DNA of 64,000 nucleotides from an uncultured Aeromonadaceae bacterium (GTDB lineage: Bacteria; Pseudomonadota; Gammaproteobacteria; Enterobacterales; Aeromonadaceae). Where the stretch lies: the NCBI GenBank assembly GCA_945957385.1, contig CAMFKP010000004.1:53338-117337 (forward strand), in the 5' to 3' direction. Position 1 is the stretch's first letter, and the number at the start of each line of letters is the position of its first letter. Made by a program: the position numbers and the translations under genes. The notes below the pieces were generated by a model that searched no databases, was not told the DNA's origin, and saw only the letters and a program-made list of their open reading frames with translations. Of the stretch, positions 10,322 to 21,367 are shown one piece after another.

Positions 10322-10439
10322 CAGGCCACAACGTGGCGCATCTTTTGCTTGAGTCCTGATTCGACACAGGTAAGATGATGCGATCGCAAAACCGGGCTGG
10401 GAGTCCGGTCAAAGAGTATTAGCTGGAGACAATAATCAG

Positions 10440-11840
10440 ATGACGCATGCATCCATCGCCGATGTGCTGAACGGCAAATTTGCTGTCGGCACCAGCCTGA
10501 CCGTCAAGGGCTGGATCCGCACTCGCCGTGATTCCAAAGCAGGGATCTCATTCCTCGCCGTGCACGACGGTTCCTGTTTCAATCCGCTGCAAGCGGTCGT
10601 GCCGAGCAATCTGGATAATTACGAGCAGGATGTGCTGCGTCTGACCACTGGCTGCTCCGTGGCCATTACCGGTACCGTGGCCGCCTCACAAGGCACGGGC
10701 CAGGCCTTTGAGCTGCAAGCCACGGCCGTGGAAGTGGTGGGCTGGGTCGATGATCCGGATACCTATCCGATGGCCGCCAAGCGCCACACCGTCGAATACC
10801 TGCGCGAACAGGCTCACCTGCGCCCGCGGACTAACCTGATGGGCGCCGTGACCCGGGTGCGTAACTGCCTGGCGCAGGCGATTCACCGCTTCTTCCACGA
10901 GCAGGGTTTCGTCTGGGTTTCCACGCCGCTGATCACTGCCTCCGACTGCGAAGGGGCCGGCGAGATGTTCCGCGTCTCGACGCTGGATATGGAAAACCTG
11001 CCGCGCACCGATAAGGGCGGCATCGACTATAGCCAGGACTTCTTTGGCAAAGAGGCGTTCCTGACCGTATCCGGTCAGCTCAATGCCGAAACGTACGCCT
11101 GCGCGTTGTCCAAGGTCTATACCTTCGGGCCGACGTTCCGCGCCGAAAACTCCAACACCAGCCGCCACCTGGCTGAATTCTGGATGATCGAGCCGGAAGT
11201 GGCGTTCAACGATCTGGCCGCCAACGCGGCGCTGGCCGAAGCCATGCTCAAATACGTGTTCCGCGCCGTCCTGAACGAGCGACGCGACGATCTGGAATTC
11301 TTCGCCGAGCGTGTCGACAAAGAGGCCATTACCCGCCTGGAGCAATTTGTCTCCTCCGACTTTGCCCAGGTCGACTACACGGATGCCATTGAAATCCTGA
11401 AAAACTGTGGCAAGAAATTCGATTTCGATGTCGAGTGGGGCATCGATCTGCAATCCGAGCACGAGCGCTACCTGGCCGAAGAACACTTCAAGGCACCGGT
11501 GGTCGTGAAGAATTATCCAAAGGACATCAAGGCGTTCTACATGCGCCTCAACGACGATGGCAAGACCGTCGCTGCGATGGATGTGCTGGCACCCGGCATC
11601 GGTGAAATCATCGGTGGTTCACAGCGTGAAGAGCGTCTGGAGGTGCTGGACGCCCGTCTGGCCGAGATGGGGCTGAACAAGGAAGATTACTGGTGGTACC
11701 GTGATCTGCGCCGCTATGGCACAGTGCCGCATGCCGGTTTCGGCCTGGGCTTTGAACGTCTCGTGGTCTATGTCACGGGCATGGGCAACGTCCGTGATGT
11801 GATCCCGTTCCCGCGCACCCCGCGCACCGCTGACTTCTAA
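10440..11840 (+). CDS. asnS: Asparaginyl-tRNA synthetase
   Basis: A 466-residue class-IIb aminoacyl-tRNA synthetase, the same length as E. coli AsnS. It has an N-terminal OB-fold anticodon-binding domain ([18 protein letters not shown]), motif 2 around [21 protein letters not shown] and motif 3 [16 protein letters not shown]. It charges tRNA-Asn. The asparagine-specific [10 protein letters not shown] segment rules out AspRS. GGAGA lies 13 bases before the ATG. A strong terminator follows. Confidence 0.97.
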   Translation: MTHASIADVLNGKFAVGTSLTVKGWIRTRRDSKAGISFLAVHDGSCFNPLQAVVPSNLDNYEQDVLRLTTGCSVAITGTVAASQGTGQAFELQATAVEVVGWVDDPDTYPMAAKRHTVEYLREQAHLRPRTNLMGAVTRVRNCLAQAIHRFFHEQGFVWVSTPLITASDCEGAGEMFRVSTLDMENLPRTDKGGIDYSQDFFGKEAFLTVSGQLNAETYACALSKVYTFGPTFRAENSNTSRHLAEFWMIEPEVAFNDLAANAALAEAMLKYVFRAVLNERRDDLEFFAERVDKEAITRLEQFVSSDFAQVDYTDAIEILKNCGKKFDFDVEWGIDLQSEHERYLAEEHFKAPVVVKNYPKDIKAFYMRLNDDGKTVAAMDVLAPGIGEIIGGSQREERLEVLDARLAEMGLNKEDYWWYRDLRRYGTVPHAGFGLGFERLVVYVTGMGNVRDVIPFPRTPRTADF

Positions 11841-11861
11841 GCACGCCGCGTCGCACAGTCA

Positions 11862-11887
11862 AACCGCAGCCTTGAGCTGCGGTTTTT
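11862..11887 (+). terminator. Intrinsic terminator of asnS
   Basis: ACCGCAGC/GCTGCGGT hairpin with a CTTGA loop followed by TTTTTT, 22 bases past the asnS stop. Confidence 0.92.
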
Positions 11888-11931
11888 TATTGCCCAAGCG
11901 CCGCTGGCCGCAGCGAACGACACGCCAACAC

Positions 11932-11982
11932 CTTGGATTATTAAGTTTGATTTAATAATCCGTGCAAAAAAGCAGTCCCTTT
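11932..11982 (+). repeat. Two-copy intergenic palindromic repeat, copy A
   Basis: The core GGATTATTAA-(7)-TTAATAATCC has perfect 10-bp arms. It is flanked by CTTGG on the left and by TGCAAAAAAGCAGTCC on the right. A second copy lies at 38006-38056 in opposite orientation. Both sit shortly after the terminator of a gene (asnS here) and point the same way relative to it. Confidence 0.8.
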
Positions 11983-12066
11983 GGCGTGGAATCTCTCTGC
12001 CCTCCACGGCCAACTGCCGTGGTGAACACAGAGAAAACACCAGGCGTCCAACAAGGTGGCGCTGAA

Positions 12067-12099
12067 ATAAAAAGGCCAGGTGACATGCACCTGGCCTTT
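12067..12099 (-). terminator. Intrinsic terminator of sucABCD
   Basis: AAAGGCCAGGTG and CACCTGGCCTTT are perfect 12-bp arms around a 5-base loop; on the minus strand a TTTTTATTT tract follows. It lies 29 bases past the sucD stop. Confidence 0.93.
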
Positions 12100-12127
12100 A
12101 CCTGTCGCCGCCGGAGCGTCAACGTGA

Positions 12128-13000
12128 TTACCAGCCGGTAATCTCCTTGAGTGCACTGCCGATGTCCGCCAACGAGCGCACGGTACGCACGCCGGCTTCT
12201 TCCAGTGCCGCAAACTTCTCGGCCGCCGTGCCCTTGCCACCGGCGATGATGGCGCCGGCGTGGCCCATCCGTTTCCCGGAAGGCGCCGTTACCCCGGCGA
12301 TATACGAGACCACAGGCTTGGTCACGTGCGCCTTGATAAAGGCCGCCGCCTCCTCTTCGGCCGTGCCGCCGATCTCACCGATCATCACGATGGCTTCGGT
12401 TCTGGGATCAGCCTGAAATTCACGCAGGATATCGATGAAGTTTGACCCTGGGATCGGATCGCCCCCGATACCGACGCAGGTCGACTGACCAAAGCCGGCA
12501 TCGGTGGTCTGCTTGACCGCTTCATAGGTCAAGGTACCGGAGCGAGAGACGATGCCCACCTTGCCCGGCAGATGAATATGGCCCGGCATGATACCGATCT
12601 TGCATTCACCAGGCGTGATCACGCCTGGGCAATTTGGCCCTATCATGCGTACGCCGGTCTGTTCGAGGCGGCATTTGACCTGCAGCATATCCAGCGTCGG
12701 AATACCTTCGGTAATACAGACGATCAGTTCAATACCGCCATCGATGGCCTCAAGGATGGCATCCTTACAAAACGGTGCCGGTACATAAATCACTGACGCG
12801 GTGGCGCCAGTGGCCTCGACTGCATCACGCACGGTATTGAACACAGGCAAGCCCAGATGTTCGCTACCGCCTTTACCTGGTGAAACCCCGCCCACCATGC
12901 GCGTACCATAGGCAATCGCTTGTTCGGAGTGAAAAGTACCTTGGGCACCGGTAAAGCCCTGACAGATGACCTTGGTGTCCTTGTTAATCAGAATGCTCAT
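12128..13000 (-). CDS. sucD: Succinyl-CoA synthetase subunit alpha
   Basis: A 290-residue SucD (E. coli 289). It carries the CoA-binding Rossmann fold ([17 protein letters not shown]) and the phosphohistidine segment [15 protein letters not shown] near residue 247. With SucC it converts succinyl-CoA to succinate with nucleotide phosphorylation in the TCA cycle. Its ATG overlaps the sucC stop (ATGA). Last gene of sucABCD. Confidence 0.97.
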   Translation of the reverse strand: MSILINKDTKVICQGFTGAQGTFHSEQAIAYGTRMVGGVSPGKGGSEHLGLPVFNTVRDAVEATGATASVIYVPAPFCKDAILEAIDGGIELIVCITEGIPTLDMLQVKCRLEQTGVRMIGPNCPGVITPGECKIGIMPGHIHLPGKVGIVSRSGTLTYEAVKQTTDAGFGQSTCVGIGGDPIPGSNFIDILREFQADPRTEAIVMIGEIGGTAEEEAAAFIKAHVTKPVVSYIAGVTAPSGKRMGHAGAIIAGGKGTAAEKFAALEEAGVRTVRSLADIGSALKEITGW

Positions 13001-14166
13001 GCCTTGGCCTCCGCTGCCTTCACAACCTGCACTGCCGCATCGGTAAGACTCTTGGCGGCGATAATATTCAACCCGCTCTGTGCCAGACGTTCTGAGCCGA
13101 GCTCGGCATTATTCCCCTCCAGACGTACCACGACAGGCACTTTGACACCGACTTCGGACACGGCGCCGATGATGCCATCGGCAATCAAATCACAACGCAC
13201 AATGCCACCAAAGATGTTCACCAGAACGGCTTTAACCTTGTCATCCGAGAGGATGATCTTGAACGCCTCTGTCACCCGTTCCTTGGTTGCACCACCGCCG
13301 ACGTCGAGGAAGTTCGCAGGCAAGCCCCCATGGTGCTTGATGATGTCCATGGTCCCCATGGCCAAACCGGCACCGTTGACCATGCAACCGATATTGCCAT
13401 CCAGCGCGACGTAATTCAGTTCCCACTGCGCGGCATGGGCCTCACGCTTATCTTCCTGGCTGATATCGTGCATCTCGCGCAGTTTTGGCTGACGGTACAA
13501 TGCATTGGAATCAATATTGATCTTGCCGTCCAGACACAACAAGTCGCCCTTCCCGGTAATCACCAGCGGATTGATCTCCAACAGTGCGAGATCATAGGCC
13601 ACGAACATCTTGCCCAAGCCGAGAAAAATCTGGGTAAATTGCTTGAGTTGATTGGCAGTCAGCCCCAGCTTGAAGCCCAATTCACGGGCCTGATACGGTT
13701 GCGGACCGGTCAAGGGATCCAGCACGGCTTTATGAATTTTTTCCGGCGTCTCATGGGCGACCTTCTCTATCTCCATACCGCCTTCGGTCGATGCCATGAA
13801 GACCACGCGTTGCGAAGCGCGATCGACGACGGCGCCGAGATATAACTCTTTGGCAATATCGGTACAGGCTTCCACCAGGATCTTGTTGACCGGTTGCCCC
13901 TTGGCGTCGGTCTGATAAGTCACCAAATGCTTGCCTAACCAGGCTTCCGCAAAGGCCCGCACTTCCTCTTTACTTTTCGCGACCTTAACTCCGCCGGCTT
14001 TACCCCGGCCACCGGCGTGCACCTGGCATTTGACTACCCATTTATCCTGACCCAAGTTCGTCGCTGCATCGACAGCCTCTTGAGCACTCTCACATGCGAA
14101 GCCGGCTGGTACCGGCAGTCCATATTCGGCAAATAACTGTTTTGCCTGATATTCATGCAAATTCAT
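12997..14166 (-). CDS. sucC: Succinyl-CoA synthetase subunit beta
   Basis: A 389-residue ADP-forming beta subunit (E. coli 388) with an ATP-grasp domain ([20 protein letters not shown]) and the conserved [11 protein letters not shown] in the C-terminal domain. The ATG at 14166 begins [16 protein letters not shown] as in the family; the 12 upstream codons overlap the sucB-sucC gap and are not expected to be translated. Confidence 0.97.
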   Translation of the reverse strand: MNLHEYQAKQLFAEYGLPVPAGFACESAQEAVDAATNLGQDKWVVKCQVHAGGRGKAGGVKVAKSKEEVRAFAEAWLGKHLVTYQTDAKGQPVNKILVEACTDIAKELYLGAVVDRASQRVVFMASTEGGMEIEKVAHETPEKIHKAVLDPLTGPQPYQARELGFKLGLTANQLKQFTQIFLGLGKMFVAYDLALLEINPLVITGKGDLLCLDGKINIDSNALYRQPKLREMHDISQEDKREAHAAQWELNYVALDGNIGCMVNGAGLAMGTMDIIKHHGGLPANFLDVGGGATKERVTEAFKIILSDDKVKAVLVNIFGGIVRCDLIADGIIGAVSEVGVKVPVVVRLEGNNAELGSERLAQSGLNIIAAKSLTDAAVQVVKAAEAKA

Positions 14167-14222
14167 GACACGCTTCCCTGTTGTAAAGAGTCCGGCGCCC
14201 AAGGCGCCGGCACGGAACGAGA

Positions 14223-15431
14223 TCAGATGTCCAGTAGCAGGCGGGTCGGATCCTCAAGCAGCTCCTTGACCGTCACAAGGAAACCAACTGAGTCCTTTCC
14301 ATCGATAATGCGGTGATCGTAGGACAAAGCCAGATACATCATGGGCAGTATCACTACCTGTCCCTCCACGGCCATCGGACGATCCTGGATCTTGTGCATG
14401 CCCAGGATGGCACTCTGCGGTGGATTGATAATAGGCGTGGACATAAGGGAGCCAAACACCCCGCCGTTGGTAATCGTAAAATTGCCGCCAGACAGATCGT
14501 CGACCGTCAACTTACCATCCCGCGCCTTGTCCGCCAATGACTTGATGCCATGTTCTATTCCGGCCAACGACATGCTGTCGCAATCGCGCAGCACGGGTGT
14601 CACCAAGCCGCGCTCTGTAGAGACCGCAATACTGATATCGAAATAGTTGTGGTAAACGATATCGTTGCCGTCGATTGACGCATTGATAATCGGATAACGC
14701 TTTAGCGCCTCCGTCACTGCGCGGACATAAAACGACATGAAGCCAAGCTTGATGTTATGACGCTTTTCGAAACGCTCCTGGTATCCCTTACGAATATCCA
14801 TGATCGGCTTCATATTGACCTCATTGAAGGTCGTTAACATCGCCGTCGTATTCTTGGCATCCAGCAACCGCTCAGCCACCCGTTGACGCAGCCGTGTCAT
14901 CGGCACGCGTTTTTCTTCCCGCAAGCTGGAAACCGACGTCACATTTGCGCCTATCGGCTCAACACGCATCGCCGGTTGCGCCGGCACGGCTTTCGCCTCG
15001 TGCTGTTGCGGCATCTGCTGTTGCAGCACATAGCGCTCAACATCGTCACGGGTTAAGCGCCCCCCTTTTCCAGTACCCTGGATTAAGGCGGCGTCCAATC
15101 CCTTTTCTGCCAATAACCGGCGCACCGATGGCGTGATGATATCCGCATCAACACCTTCGCTCACTGCCTCTGCAGCAGAAGCAGCCGGCACCACGCCCGC
15201 CTCCAGTACGCCCAGCACCTGGCGAGAAGTCACCGTAGTACCGCGCTCAAACTGGATGCTTCGCAACACACCATCTTCTGGCGCCGGAACCTCAAGCACT
15301 ATCTTGTCGGTCTCGACCTCTACCAACAAATCGCCCGCTTTGACATGCTCACCGGGCTGCTTGTGCCAATTGCCGACGGTGGCATCAGCGACAGATTCAG
15401 GCAAATCGGGAACTCGGATCTCAACTGTCAT
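14223..15431 (-). CDS. sucB: Dihydrolipoyllysine succinyltransferase (2-oxoglutarate dehydrogenase E2)
   Basis: A 402-residue E2 with one lipoyl domain (lipoyl lysine K43 in [11 protein letters not shown]), an E1/E3-binding domain around residues 105-140 ([14 protein letters not shown]) and a C-terminal catalytic domain with [11 protein letters not shown] holding the active-site HxxxD. It transfers the succinyl group to CoA. ATG at 15431 has AAGG at a good distance; the in-frame ATG at 15440 would sit directly on the ribosome site. It follows sucA by 21 bases. Confidence 0.96.
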   Translation of the reverse strand: MTVEIRVPDLPESVADATVGNWHKQPGEHVKAGDLLVEVETDKIVLEVPAPEDGVLRSIQFERGTTVTSRQVLGVLEAGVVPAASAAEAVSEGVDADIITPSVRRLLAEKGLDAALIQGTGKGGRLTRDDVERYVLQQQMPQQHEAKAVPAQPAMRVEPIGANVTSVSSLREEKRVPMTRLRQRVAERLLDAKNTTAMLTTFNEVNMKPIMDIRKGYQERFEKRHNIKLGFMSFYVRAVTEALKRYPIINASIDGNDIVYHNYFDISIAVSTERGLVTPVLRDCDSMSLAGIEHGIKSLADKARDGKLTVDDLSGGNFTITNGGVFGSLMSTPIINPPQSAILGMHKIQDRPMAVEGQVVILPMMYLALSYDHRIIDGKDSVGFLVTVKELLEDPTRLLLDI

Positions 15432-15452
15432 GTTTCTCATCCTTGGTCAGAA

Positions 15453-18254
15453 TCAGGACTGGCCCAGCGCATCTTCGACCAGCGCTTTTTGTTGTTTCAA
15501 ATGCAACGAGATATACCCTACCGCTGGTGATGCCGAGGCCGGTCGACCGGCATAACTCAAGCGTGCACCGTCAGGAATGACTTCACGGAAATGATGTTGG
15601 CTACAATACCAGGCACCTTGATTTTGCGGCTCCTCCTGACACCAAACAAACTCACGAACGTGAGAATAAGGCGCCAGCACTTCCGCCAACTCGCTATGGG
15701 GGAACGGATAAAGCTGCTCGACACGGACGATCGCAACCTGTTTCAGATCCGCCTTACGGCGAGCATCCAGCAAATCATAGTAAACCTTGCCTGCACACAG
15801 CACGATGCGAGTGACTGCCGCCGGGTCATGTGCATCTTGCTCCCCGATCACGTTCATGAAATGGCCTTGCGCCAACTCGTCCATCGAGGAAACAGCCAGT
15901 GGATGGCGCAGTAAGGATTTAGGTGTAAAGACGATGAGAGGGCGTCGCAGCGGACGCACCATCTGCCGACGTAACATATGAAACACCTGCGCAGGTGTGG
16001 TTGGCATGCAAATTTGCATATTATGCTGGGCGCACAATTGAAGATAACGTTCCGGGCGAGCCGATGAGTGCTCCGGCCCCTGCCCTTCATAACCATGCGG
16101 CAGCAGCAGCGTCAGTCCACACAGTCGACCCCACTTCTGCTCGCCTGAGGACACAAATTGGTCGATCACCACTTGGGCGCCATTAGCAAAATCGCCAAAT
16201 TGGGCCTCCCATATTGTCAGCCCGGAGGGTGCCGCCGTCGCATAACCATATTCAAACGCCAGAACCGACTCTTCAGACAACACCGAATCATATACCTGAA
16301 AGCCATGGGAACCTGGCAACAAATCATCCAGAGGTACATGATGACGACCGTCTAGCTGATTATGCAACACGGCATGGCGATGAAAGAAGGTTCCCCGCCC
16401 TGAGTCCTGCCCCGTCAAACGCACGCGATAGCCAGCAGCAAGCAAGGTGGCGTACGCGAGATTCTCGGCAAACCCCCAATCGACTAATTTTTCACCACGA
16501 CTCATCAGGCGACGATCATCGTAAATTTTCTGCACCTGCCGTTGTAGTTCAAACTCTTCTGGATAACGGCAAATGGCTTCACCTAAAGCCTGCAACTGTT
16601 CTCGGGAACAGCGGGAGTCATAGCTAATATCCCAATCGTGCCCTAAATAGGGCGTCCAATTTTGCTGATACTGTTGTCCCATCGGCCGCCATTCCGGCAC
16701 CACACAGTCGCCTTTATCCAACGCAGCACGGTAATTCACCACCCACTGCTCCACATCTGCCTCGGTAACGACACCGCTATAGGCCAGACGTTCACCGTAG
16801 AGCTGACGGGTGGTCGGGTGTTGTTTAATCTTCTGGTACATCAAGGGTTGGGTGGCACTCGGCTCGTCGGCTTCGTTATGTCCATTTCGGCGGTAACACA
16901 CCAAATCAATCACCACATCCCGATGGAAGGTATTGCGGTATTCGAGCGCCAACTTAGTCACAAAGATCACAGCGTCAGGATCATCACCGTTGACGTGGAA
17001 AATAGGAGCCCCAACCATCTTGGCCACATCGGTGCAATAGAGGGTCGAGCGCGTGTCCTGCGGATTGGACGTCGTGAAGCCAATCTGATTGTTGATGACA
17101 ATCCGCACTGTGCCACCCACTGAGAAGGCTCGTGTCTGTGACAAATTAAATGTTTCAGCAACTACCCCCTGTCCAGCCATGGCCGAATCACCATGAATGG
17201 TAATAGGTAACACCTTAATGCCAGTGGGATCATTCAAACGGTCTAAACGAGCTCTCACCGACCCCATCACGACAGGATTAACAATTTCAAGATGGGAAGG
17301 GTTGAAAGCCAGAGCCAGATGGATGTTGCCACTATCAGTGGCAAAATCAGATGAGAACCCCATGTGGTATTTAACGTCACCCGTTCCCCAGGACTCACCG
17401 TGCTTACCGGCAAATTCGTCAAATAACTCCTGCGGGCGTTTTCCCAAGACATTAATCAACATGTTTAAGCGACCGCGGTGAGCCATACCCATCACAGCCT
17501 CTTCGGTACCAGCTTTAGTTGCCTCACGGAACAAACTCTTGACCATAGGCACCAGCATATCGCCACCTTCAAGAGAAAACCGTTTAGCGCCAGGAAATTT
17601 GGCGCCGAGGTAACGTTCCAACCCTTCTGCAGCCGTTAAATCTCGCAGAACCTGTCGGCGTTCTTCGGCATCAAGATTGGGTTGCCCCTCTGCAGCCTCA
17701 AGACGAGCCTGAATCCATCGCTTTTCTTCAATGGAGTTCATGTGCATGTATTCAGCACCGATCGTTGCACAGTAGGTTTTTTGTAATGAGCTCAGCAAGT
17801 CCCGCAAGCTCATCATCGGCAAGCCACCTTGATAGGAACCGACATTAAAACGGGTATCCAGATCATCGTCGGTCAACTCGTAAAAGACCGGTGACAGTTC
17901 CAGCACCTCTTCACGCTGCCATAACCCTAAGGGATCCAGGTTCGCAACTTGGTGGCCATAACTGCGATAAGCGTTGATCAGTTGCAGGATCCGGATCTGG
18001 CGAATATCCGTCTTGACCTCGATCATCGACTGCCGGGCGTGACCTTCCATCGCCATGCGTCGAAAATAGTCCTGGACTGCGCTGTGCACCGTTTCAGGCT
18101 TACCGCCGTTCATCTCGGAAAAACAATGCTGCCACTCCTCACTTACAGATGAAGGATGGCGAAGGTAGGATTCGTAAAGGTCTTCAATATACGAGGCGTT
18201 AGCACCGGCCAGATGGGATGAGTCAATCCAGGCGGTCATTGGCGTTTCATGCAT
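15453..18254 (-). CDS. sucA: 2-oxoglutarate dehydrogenase E1 component
   Basis: A 933-residue thiamine-diphosphate enzyme (E. coli 933) that decarboxylates 2-oxoglutarate. The N-terminus AWIDSSHLAGANASYIEDLYESYL matches the family's E2-contact segment. GMAHRGRLNMLINVLGK, a TPP-binding region around HVNGDDPDAV and YRRNGHNEADEPSATQP are present. AAGGAACCACT precedes the ATG at 18254. First gene of sucABCD, divergent from gltA with no sdh genes between; E3 (lpdA) is not in the window. Confidence 0.97.
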   Translation of the reverse strand: MHETPMTAWIDSSHLAGANASYIEDLYESYLRHPSSVSEEWQHCFSEMNGGKPETVHSAVQDYFRRMAMEGHARQSMIEVKTDIRQIRILQLINAYRSYGHQVANLDPLGLWQREEVLELSPVFYELTDDDLDTRFNVGSYQGGLPMMSLRDLLSSLQKTYCATIGAEYMHMNSIEEKRWIQARLEAAEGQPNLDAEERRQVLRDLTAAEGLERYLGAKFPGAKRFSLEGGDMLVPMVKSLFREATKAGTEEAVMGMAHRGRLNMLINVLGKRPQELFDEFAGKHGESWGTGDVKYHMGFSSDFATDSGNIHLALAFNPSHLEIVNPVVMGSVRARLDRLNDPTGIKVLPITIHGDSAMAGQGVVAETFNLSQTRAFSVGGTVRIVINNQIGFTTSNPQDTRSTLYCTDVAKMVGAPIFHVNGDDPDAVIFVTKLALEYRNTFHRDVVIDLVCYRRNGHNEADEPSATQPLMYQKIKQHPTTRQLYGERLAYSGVVTEADVEQWVVNYRAALDKGDCVVPEWRPMGQQYQQNWTPYLGHDWDISYDSRCSREQLQALGEAICRYPEEFELQRQVQKIYDDRRLMSRGEKLVDWGFAENLAYATLLAAGYRVRLTGQDSGRGTFFHRHAVLHNQLDGRHHVPLDDLLPGSHGFQVYDSVLSEESVLAFEYGYATAAPSGLTIWEAQFGDFANGAQVVIDQFVSSGEQKWGRLCGLTLLLPHGYEGQGPEHSSARPERYLQLCAQHNMQICMPTTPAQVFHMLRRQMVRPLRRPLIVFTPKSLLRHPLAVSSMDELAQGHFMNVIGEQDAHDPAAVTRIVLCAGKVYYDLLDARRKADLKQVAIVRVEQLYPFPHSELAEVLAPYSHVREFVWCQEEPQNQGAWYCSQHHFREVIPDGARLSYAGRPASASPAVGYISLHLKQQKALVEDALGQS

Positions 18255-18871
18255 AGTGGTTCCTTAGCACACAGAAACTGCATCGCAATGATGCTCGGGT
18301 CATTCCCTGTATCCATTCCCGACCCTTGAAAAGAATGGAGTAACAAACCTGACTCAATTCTGCGAAAGCATGGTTATTGGCTGGATTTAAGTCCCCAGTT
18401 CCAACCGGTGTTAGCGCGGGGGCGAAATAATCCTTAAAACTTGTAGGATTATCAATAGGTACAGATTAAATACCACTCTTGGTGGCAATAATCACATCCC
18501 CTTTAAATTCTAAAAAAACCTGTGAAAAGCCGATTTTTAAATAGAAATAACACCATCTTTTGGAGCTTAAACCTTATTTTCACCTTCAAATCATGATTTT
18601 GGCGCAATCAATAAACATCTATTGCTATGACTTCGAGTATATCCAGCCCTCTACTTTCATTACAAACCAATAACATTCATTAAACATCAATTATTCAATC
18701 CAGATCCCAGTCTTTGGTGCCATATTGAGCAGACAAGAGTGGTTAAATTGACAAGATCACCTCTTCTGATACAAATACTCCACATCTGGGCCCTACTTTT
18801 ACTCTATATCTGTCAGGTTGATGCGTTTATAGACAAGGGCTCGCCGCAATTAGAAGCAAAGGAGACGCGCT
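18255..18871. promoter_or_regulatory. Divergent control region of sucABCD and gltA
   Basis: A 617-bp AT-rich gap with no convincing ORF. For gltA I see TTGACA at 18748-18753 and TACAAA at 18770-18775 with 16-base spacing. The rest contains many A/T tracts. In many relatives this place is occupied by sdhCDAB; I found no remnant of those genes here. Confidence 0.6.
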
Positions 18872-20161
18872 ATGGCTGACAAGGTAGCCACCCTACACAT
18901 CCCGGGAAAAGATCCGATCGAATTGCCGATTCTGGCAGGAACAGAAGGTCCTGAGGTCATCGATGTCCGGGCATTGGCAGCCCATGGCTATTTCACCTTT
19001 GATCCAGGGTTCCTCTCCACTGCGTCCTGTGAATCAAAGATTACTTACATCGATGGTGATAAGGGTATTTTGCTGCACCGTGGTTACCCTATTGCTGAAC
19101 TGGCGATTGACACTGACTATCTGCAAGTCTGTTACCTGCTGCTCTCCGGTGAACTGCCAACCCCAGAGCAATATCAGCAATTTCGTGCACATGTCACTCG
19201 TCATACCATGGTGCATGAACAGATGACGTCACTGTTCAAAGCCTTCCGTCGTGACTCACACCCAATGGCGGTCATGTGTGGCGTAGCTGGCGCACTTTCC
19301 GCGTTCTACCACGACTCACTGGACATCAATAACCCCAAGCACCGAGAGATTGCAGCCTTCCGCTTGATCTCTAAGATGCCAACACTGGCAGCCATGTCAT
19401 ATAAATACTCGATTGGTCAGCCATTCATGTACCCGCGGAACGATCTGAGCTACGCAGGAAACTTCCTGCATATGATGTTTGCCGTTCCCTGTGAAGAGTA
19501 CAAAGTGAACCCAGTGATTGAACGAGCGATGGATCGTATCTTTATCCTGCATGCCGATCATGAACAAAACGCGTCCACCTCCAGCATGCGCATGGCAGGT
19601 TCTTCCGGCGCCAACCCATTTGCCTGCATTGCCGCTGGTATTGCATCACTCTGGGGGCCTGCTCACGGTGGGGCAAACGAAGCATGTCTGAAGATGTTGG
19701 AGGAAATAGGGTCCGTTGATCGCATCCCCCACTTTATTACCCGCGCGAAAGACAAGAATGATCCGTTCCGCTTGATGGGTTTCGGGCACCGGGTTTACAA
19801 AAACTATGATCCCCGCGCAACCGTCATGCGGGATACCTGTCATGAAGTGCTGCGTGAAATGAATGTCTCTGATCACCCGCTGCTGGATGTCGCAATGGAG
19901 CTTGAACGCATTGCACTATCTGACCCCTATTTTGTCGAGAAAAAGCTGTATCCGAATGTCGATTTCTATTCAGGCATCATCCTGAAAGCCATCGGCATTC
20001 CAACCTCGATGTTTACCGTGATCTTCGCGCTGTCTCGTACCATTGGCTGGATCTCGCACTGGCTGGAAATGCAATCAGATCCCGCCAGCCGTATCAGCCG
20101 ACCACGTCAGCTTTATACGGGGGCACCAACACGCCACGTGGTGCCTATGGACCAACGATGA
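18872..20161 (+). CDS. gltA: Citrate synthase (type II)
   Basis: A 429-residue hexameric-type citrate synthase (E. coli 427). Catalytic regions are visible: [10 protein letters not shown] (first histidine), GPAHGGANE (second histidine) and the [13 protein letters not shown] segment; the catalytic aspartate lies in the C-terminal FYSGI area (VDFYSGIIL). It condenses oxaloacetate and acetyl-CoA. AAGGAGACGCGCT precedes the ATG. Divergent from sucABCD; a terminator follows. Confidence 0.97.
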   Translation: MADKVATLHIPGKDPIELPILAGTEGPEVIDVRALAAHGYFTFDPGFLSTASCESKITYIDGDKGILLHRGYPIAELAIDTDYLQVCYLLLSGELPTPEQYQQFRAHVTRHTMVHEQMTSLFKAFRRDSHPMAVMCGVAGALSAFYHDSLDINNPKHREIAAFRLISKMPTLAAMSYKYSIGQPFMYPRNDLSYAGNFLHMMFAVPCEEYKVNPVIERAMDRIFILHADHEQNASTSSMRMAGSSGANPFACIAAGIASLWGPAHGGANEACLKMLEEIGSVDRIPHFITRAKDKNDPFRLMGFGHRVYKNYDPRATVMRDTCHEVLREMNVSDHPLLDVAMELERIALSDPYFVEKKLYPNVDFYSGIILKAIGIPTSMFTVIFALSRTIGWISHWLEMQSDPASRISRPRQLYTGAPTRHVVPMDQR

Positions 20162-20183
20162 TTAAGGCATAAATAGCCATCAG

Positions 20184-20212
20184 AAAGGGCAACCATCAGT
20201 TGCCCTTTTTTG
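20184..20212 (+). terminator. Intrinsic terminator of gltA
   Basis: AAGGGCAAC/GTTGCCCTT hairpin with CATCA loop followed by TTTT, about 20 bases after the gltA stop. It is placed just before the convergent fbp 3' end and may serve both. Confidence 0.9.
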
Positions 20213-20228
20213 TTATCACACTTCACAC

Positions 20229-21236
20229 TCAGTGACACAAACACGCCGATAACAGCAACATCAGCTGTCGCGATCCAAGATAACAGGGTGTTCGTTGATG
20301 CAATGACTCAGGTTGCAACGTCAACAACCGAACATCGCCATTGGTTGCCATTCCTCCAGCCTGTTCCATCAAGAATGCCAACGGATTGGCCTCATACAAT
20401 AAACGCAGCTTGCCATCAGGAAGCTGTGTGCCTGGTGGATAAAGGTAGATGCCACCCTTAATCAAATTACGATGAAAATCTGCAACGAGAGAACCAATAT
20501 AACGTGATGTATAAGGCCTATTTTCAGCAGGACAGTCACGTTGGCACTCTTTGATGAAGCGCTTTACACCAGGCGGAAAATCCACATAGTTACCTTCGTT
20601 AATAGAATAGATACGCCCCTGCTGCGGAATGCGCATATTCGGATGTGACAGGAAAAAACTGCCTAATGAAGGATCCAATGTAAAGCCGTTCACCCCTTGC
20701 CCAGTCGAGTAGACCAGCATGGTCGATGAACCATAAATGATATAACCGGCGGCAACTTGCTCACTGCCTGGCTGTAGAAAATCAGCTAACACAACCGGAC
20801 CATCGATTGGACTGACACGCCGATAAATCGAAAAAATGGTTCCCACTGAAATATTGACATCAATATTTGAAGAACCATCTAACGGGTCAATCAAGACCAC
20901 ATATTTTCCCGGCCGTTTATTAACCGGAGAAAATGTAACAAACCCATCCTCCTCTTCCGATGCTAAACCACATACTTCACCACGTGCTGCTAACGCTTCT
21001 TTGAAGCGTTCATTGGCAAACCAATCCAGTTTTTGCTGTTCTTCACCCTGAACATTGAGTTGATCCATACTGCCGAGTACATCACTGATTCCAGCCCGGT
21101 TAATCTCTCGATTGACCACTCTGGCCGCTCTCTGCAATGACGACAACAGGGTACTCAGCTCGCCGGTTGCATGAGGATACGCCGCCTGCTGCCGAATGAT
21201 GAATTCACCTAGTGTGGTACCAGCAAGACATTCCAT
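20229..21236 (-). CDS. fbp: Fructose-1,6-bisphosphatase class 1
   Basis: A 335-residue class-I FBPase (E. coli 332). The metal-binding segment [15 protein letters not shown] and the [10 protein letters not shown] loop are clear, as is the substrate segment around [22 protein letters not shown]. It hydrolyses fructose 1,6-bisphosphate in gluconeogenesis. AAGGAGAAGAGT precedes the ATG. A LacI/Cra-like partial palindrome lies 18-31 bases upstream. Confidence 0.96.
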   Translation of the reverse strand: MECLAGTTLGEFIIRQQAAYPHATGELSTLLSSLQRAARVVNREINRAGISDVLGSMDQLNVQGEEQQKLDWFANERFKEALAARGEVCGLASEEEDGFVTFSPVNKRPGKYVVLIDPLDGSSNIDVNISVGTIFSIYRRVSPIDGPVVLADFLQPGSEQVAAGYIIYGSSTMLVYSTGQGVNGFTLDPSLGSFFLSHPNMRIPQQGRIYSINEGNYVDFPPGVKRFIKECQRDCPAENRPYTSRYIGSLVADFHRNLIKGGIYLYPPGTQLPDGKLRLLYEANPLAFLMEQAGGMATNGDVRLLTLQPESLHQRTPCYLGSRQLMLLLSACLCH

Positions 21237-21253
21237 ACTCTTCTCCTTGGCAT

Positions 21254-21267
21254 AGAAAACGCTTTCA
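21254..21267 (-). promoter_or_regulatory. Possible Cra/LacI-family operator before fbp
   Basis: On the minus strand TGAAAGCGTTTTCT, with GAAA and TTTC half-arms around a central CG. It fits the general shape of LacI-family operators, but the arm spacing is 2 bases wider than the usual Cra box. Prediction only. Confidence 0.35.
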
Positions 21268-21340
21268 AAGCTAAAAGAGAAAAGATGACCACAACAAGAA
21301 GAATCGTTTCAGCTTGTTAATTTGGCGGATCGTGGTCACA

Positions 21341-21367
21341 AAAAAGGCGACTTACGTCGCCCATTTT
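21341..21367 (-). terminator. Intrinsic terminator of the comEC/msbA-kdsB block
   Basis: On the minus strand GGGCGAC/GTCGCC stem followed by TTTTTT, directly after the kdsB stop and before fbp. The U-tract on both sides makes it possibly bidirectional. Confidence 0.88.

Noticed and set aside
11837..12040. 67-codon minus-strand ORF through repeat copy A (and a similar plus-strand ORF near 38000)
   Set aside because: Both ORFs share a short peptide only because they cross the repeat; no ribosome sites, and they run through terminators.
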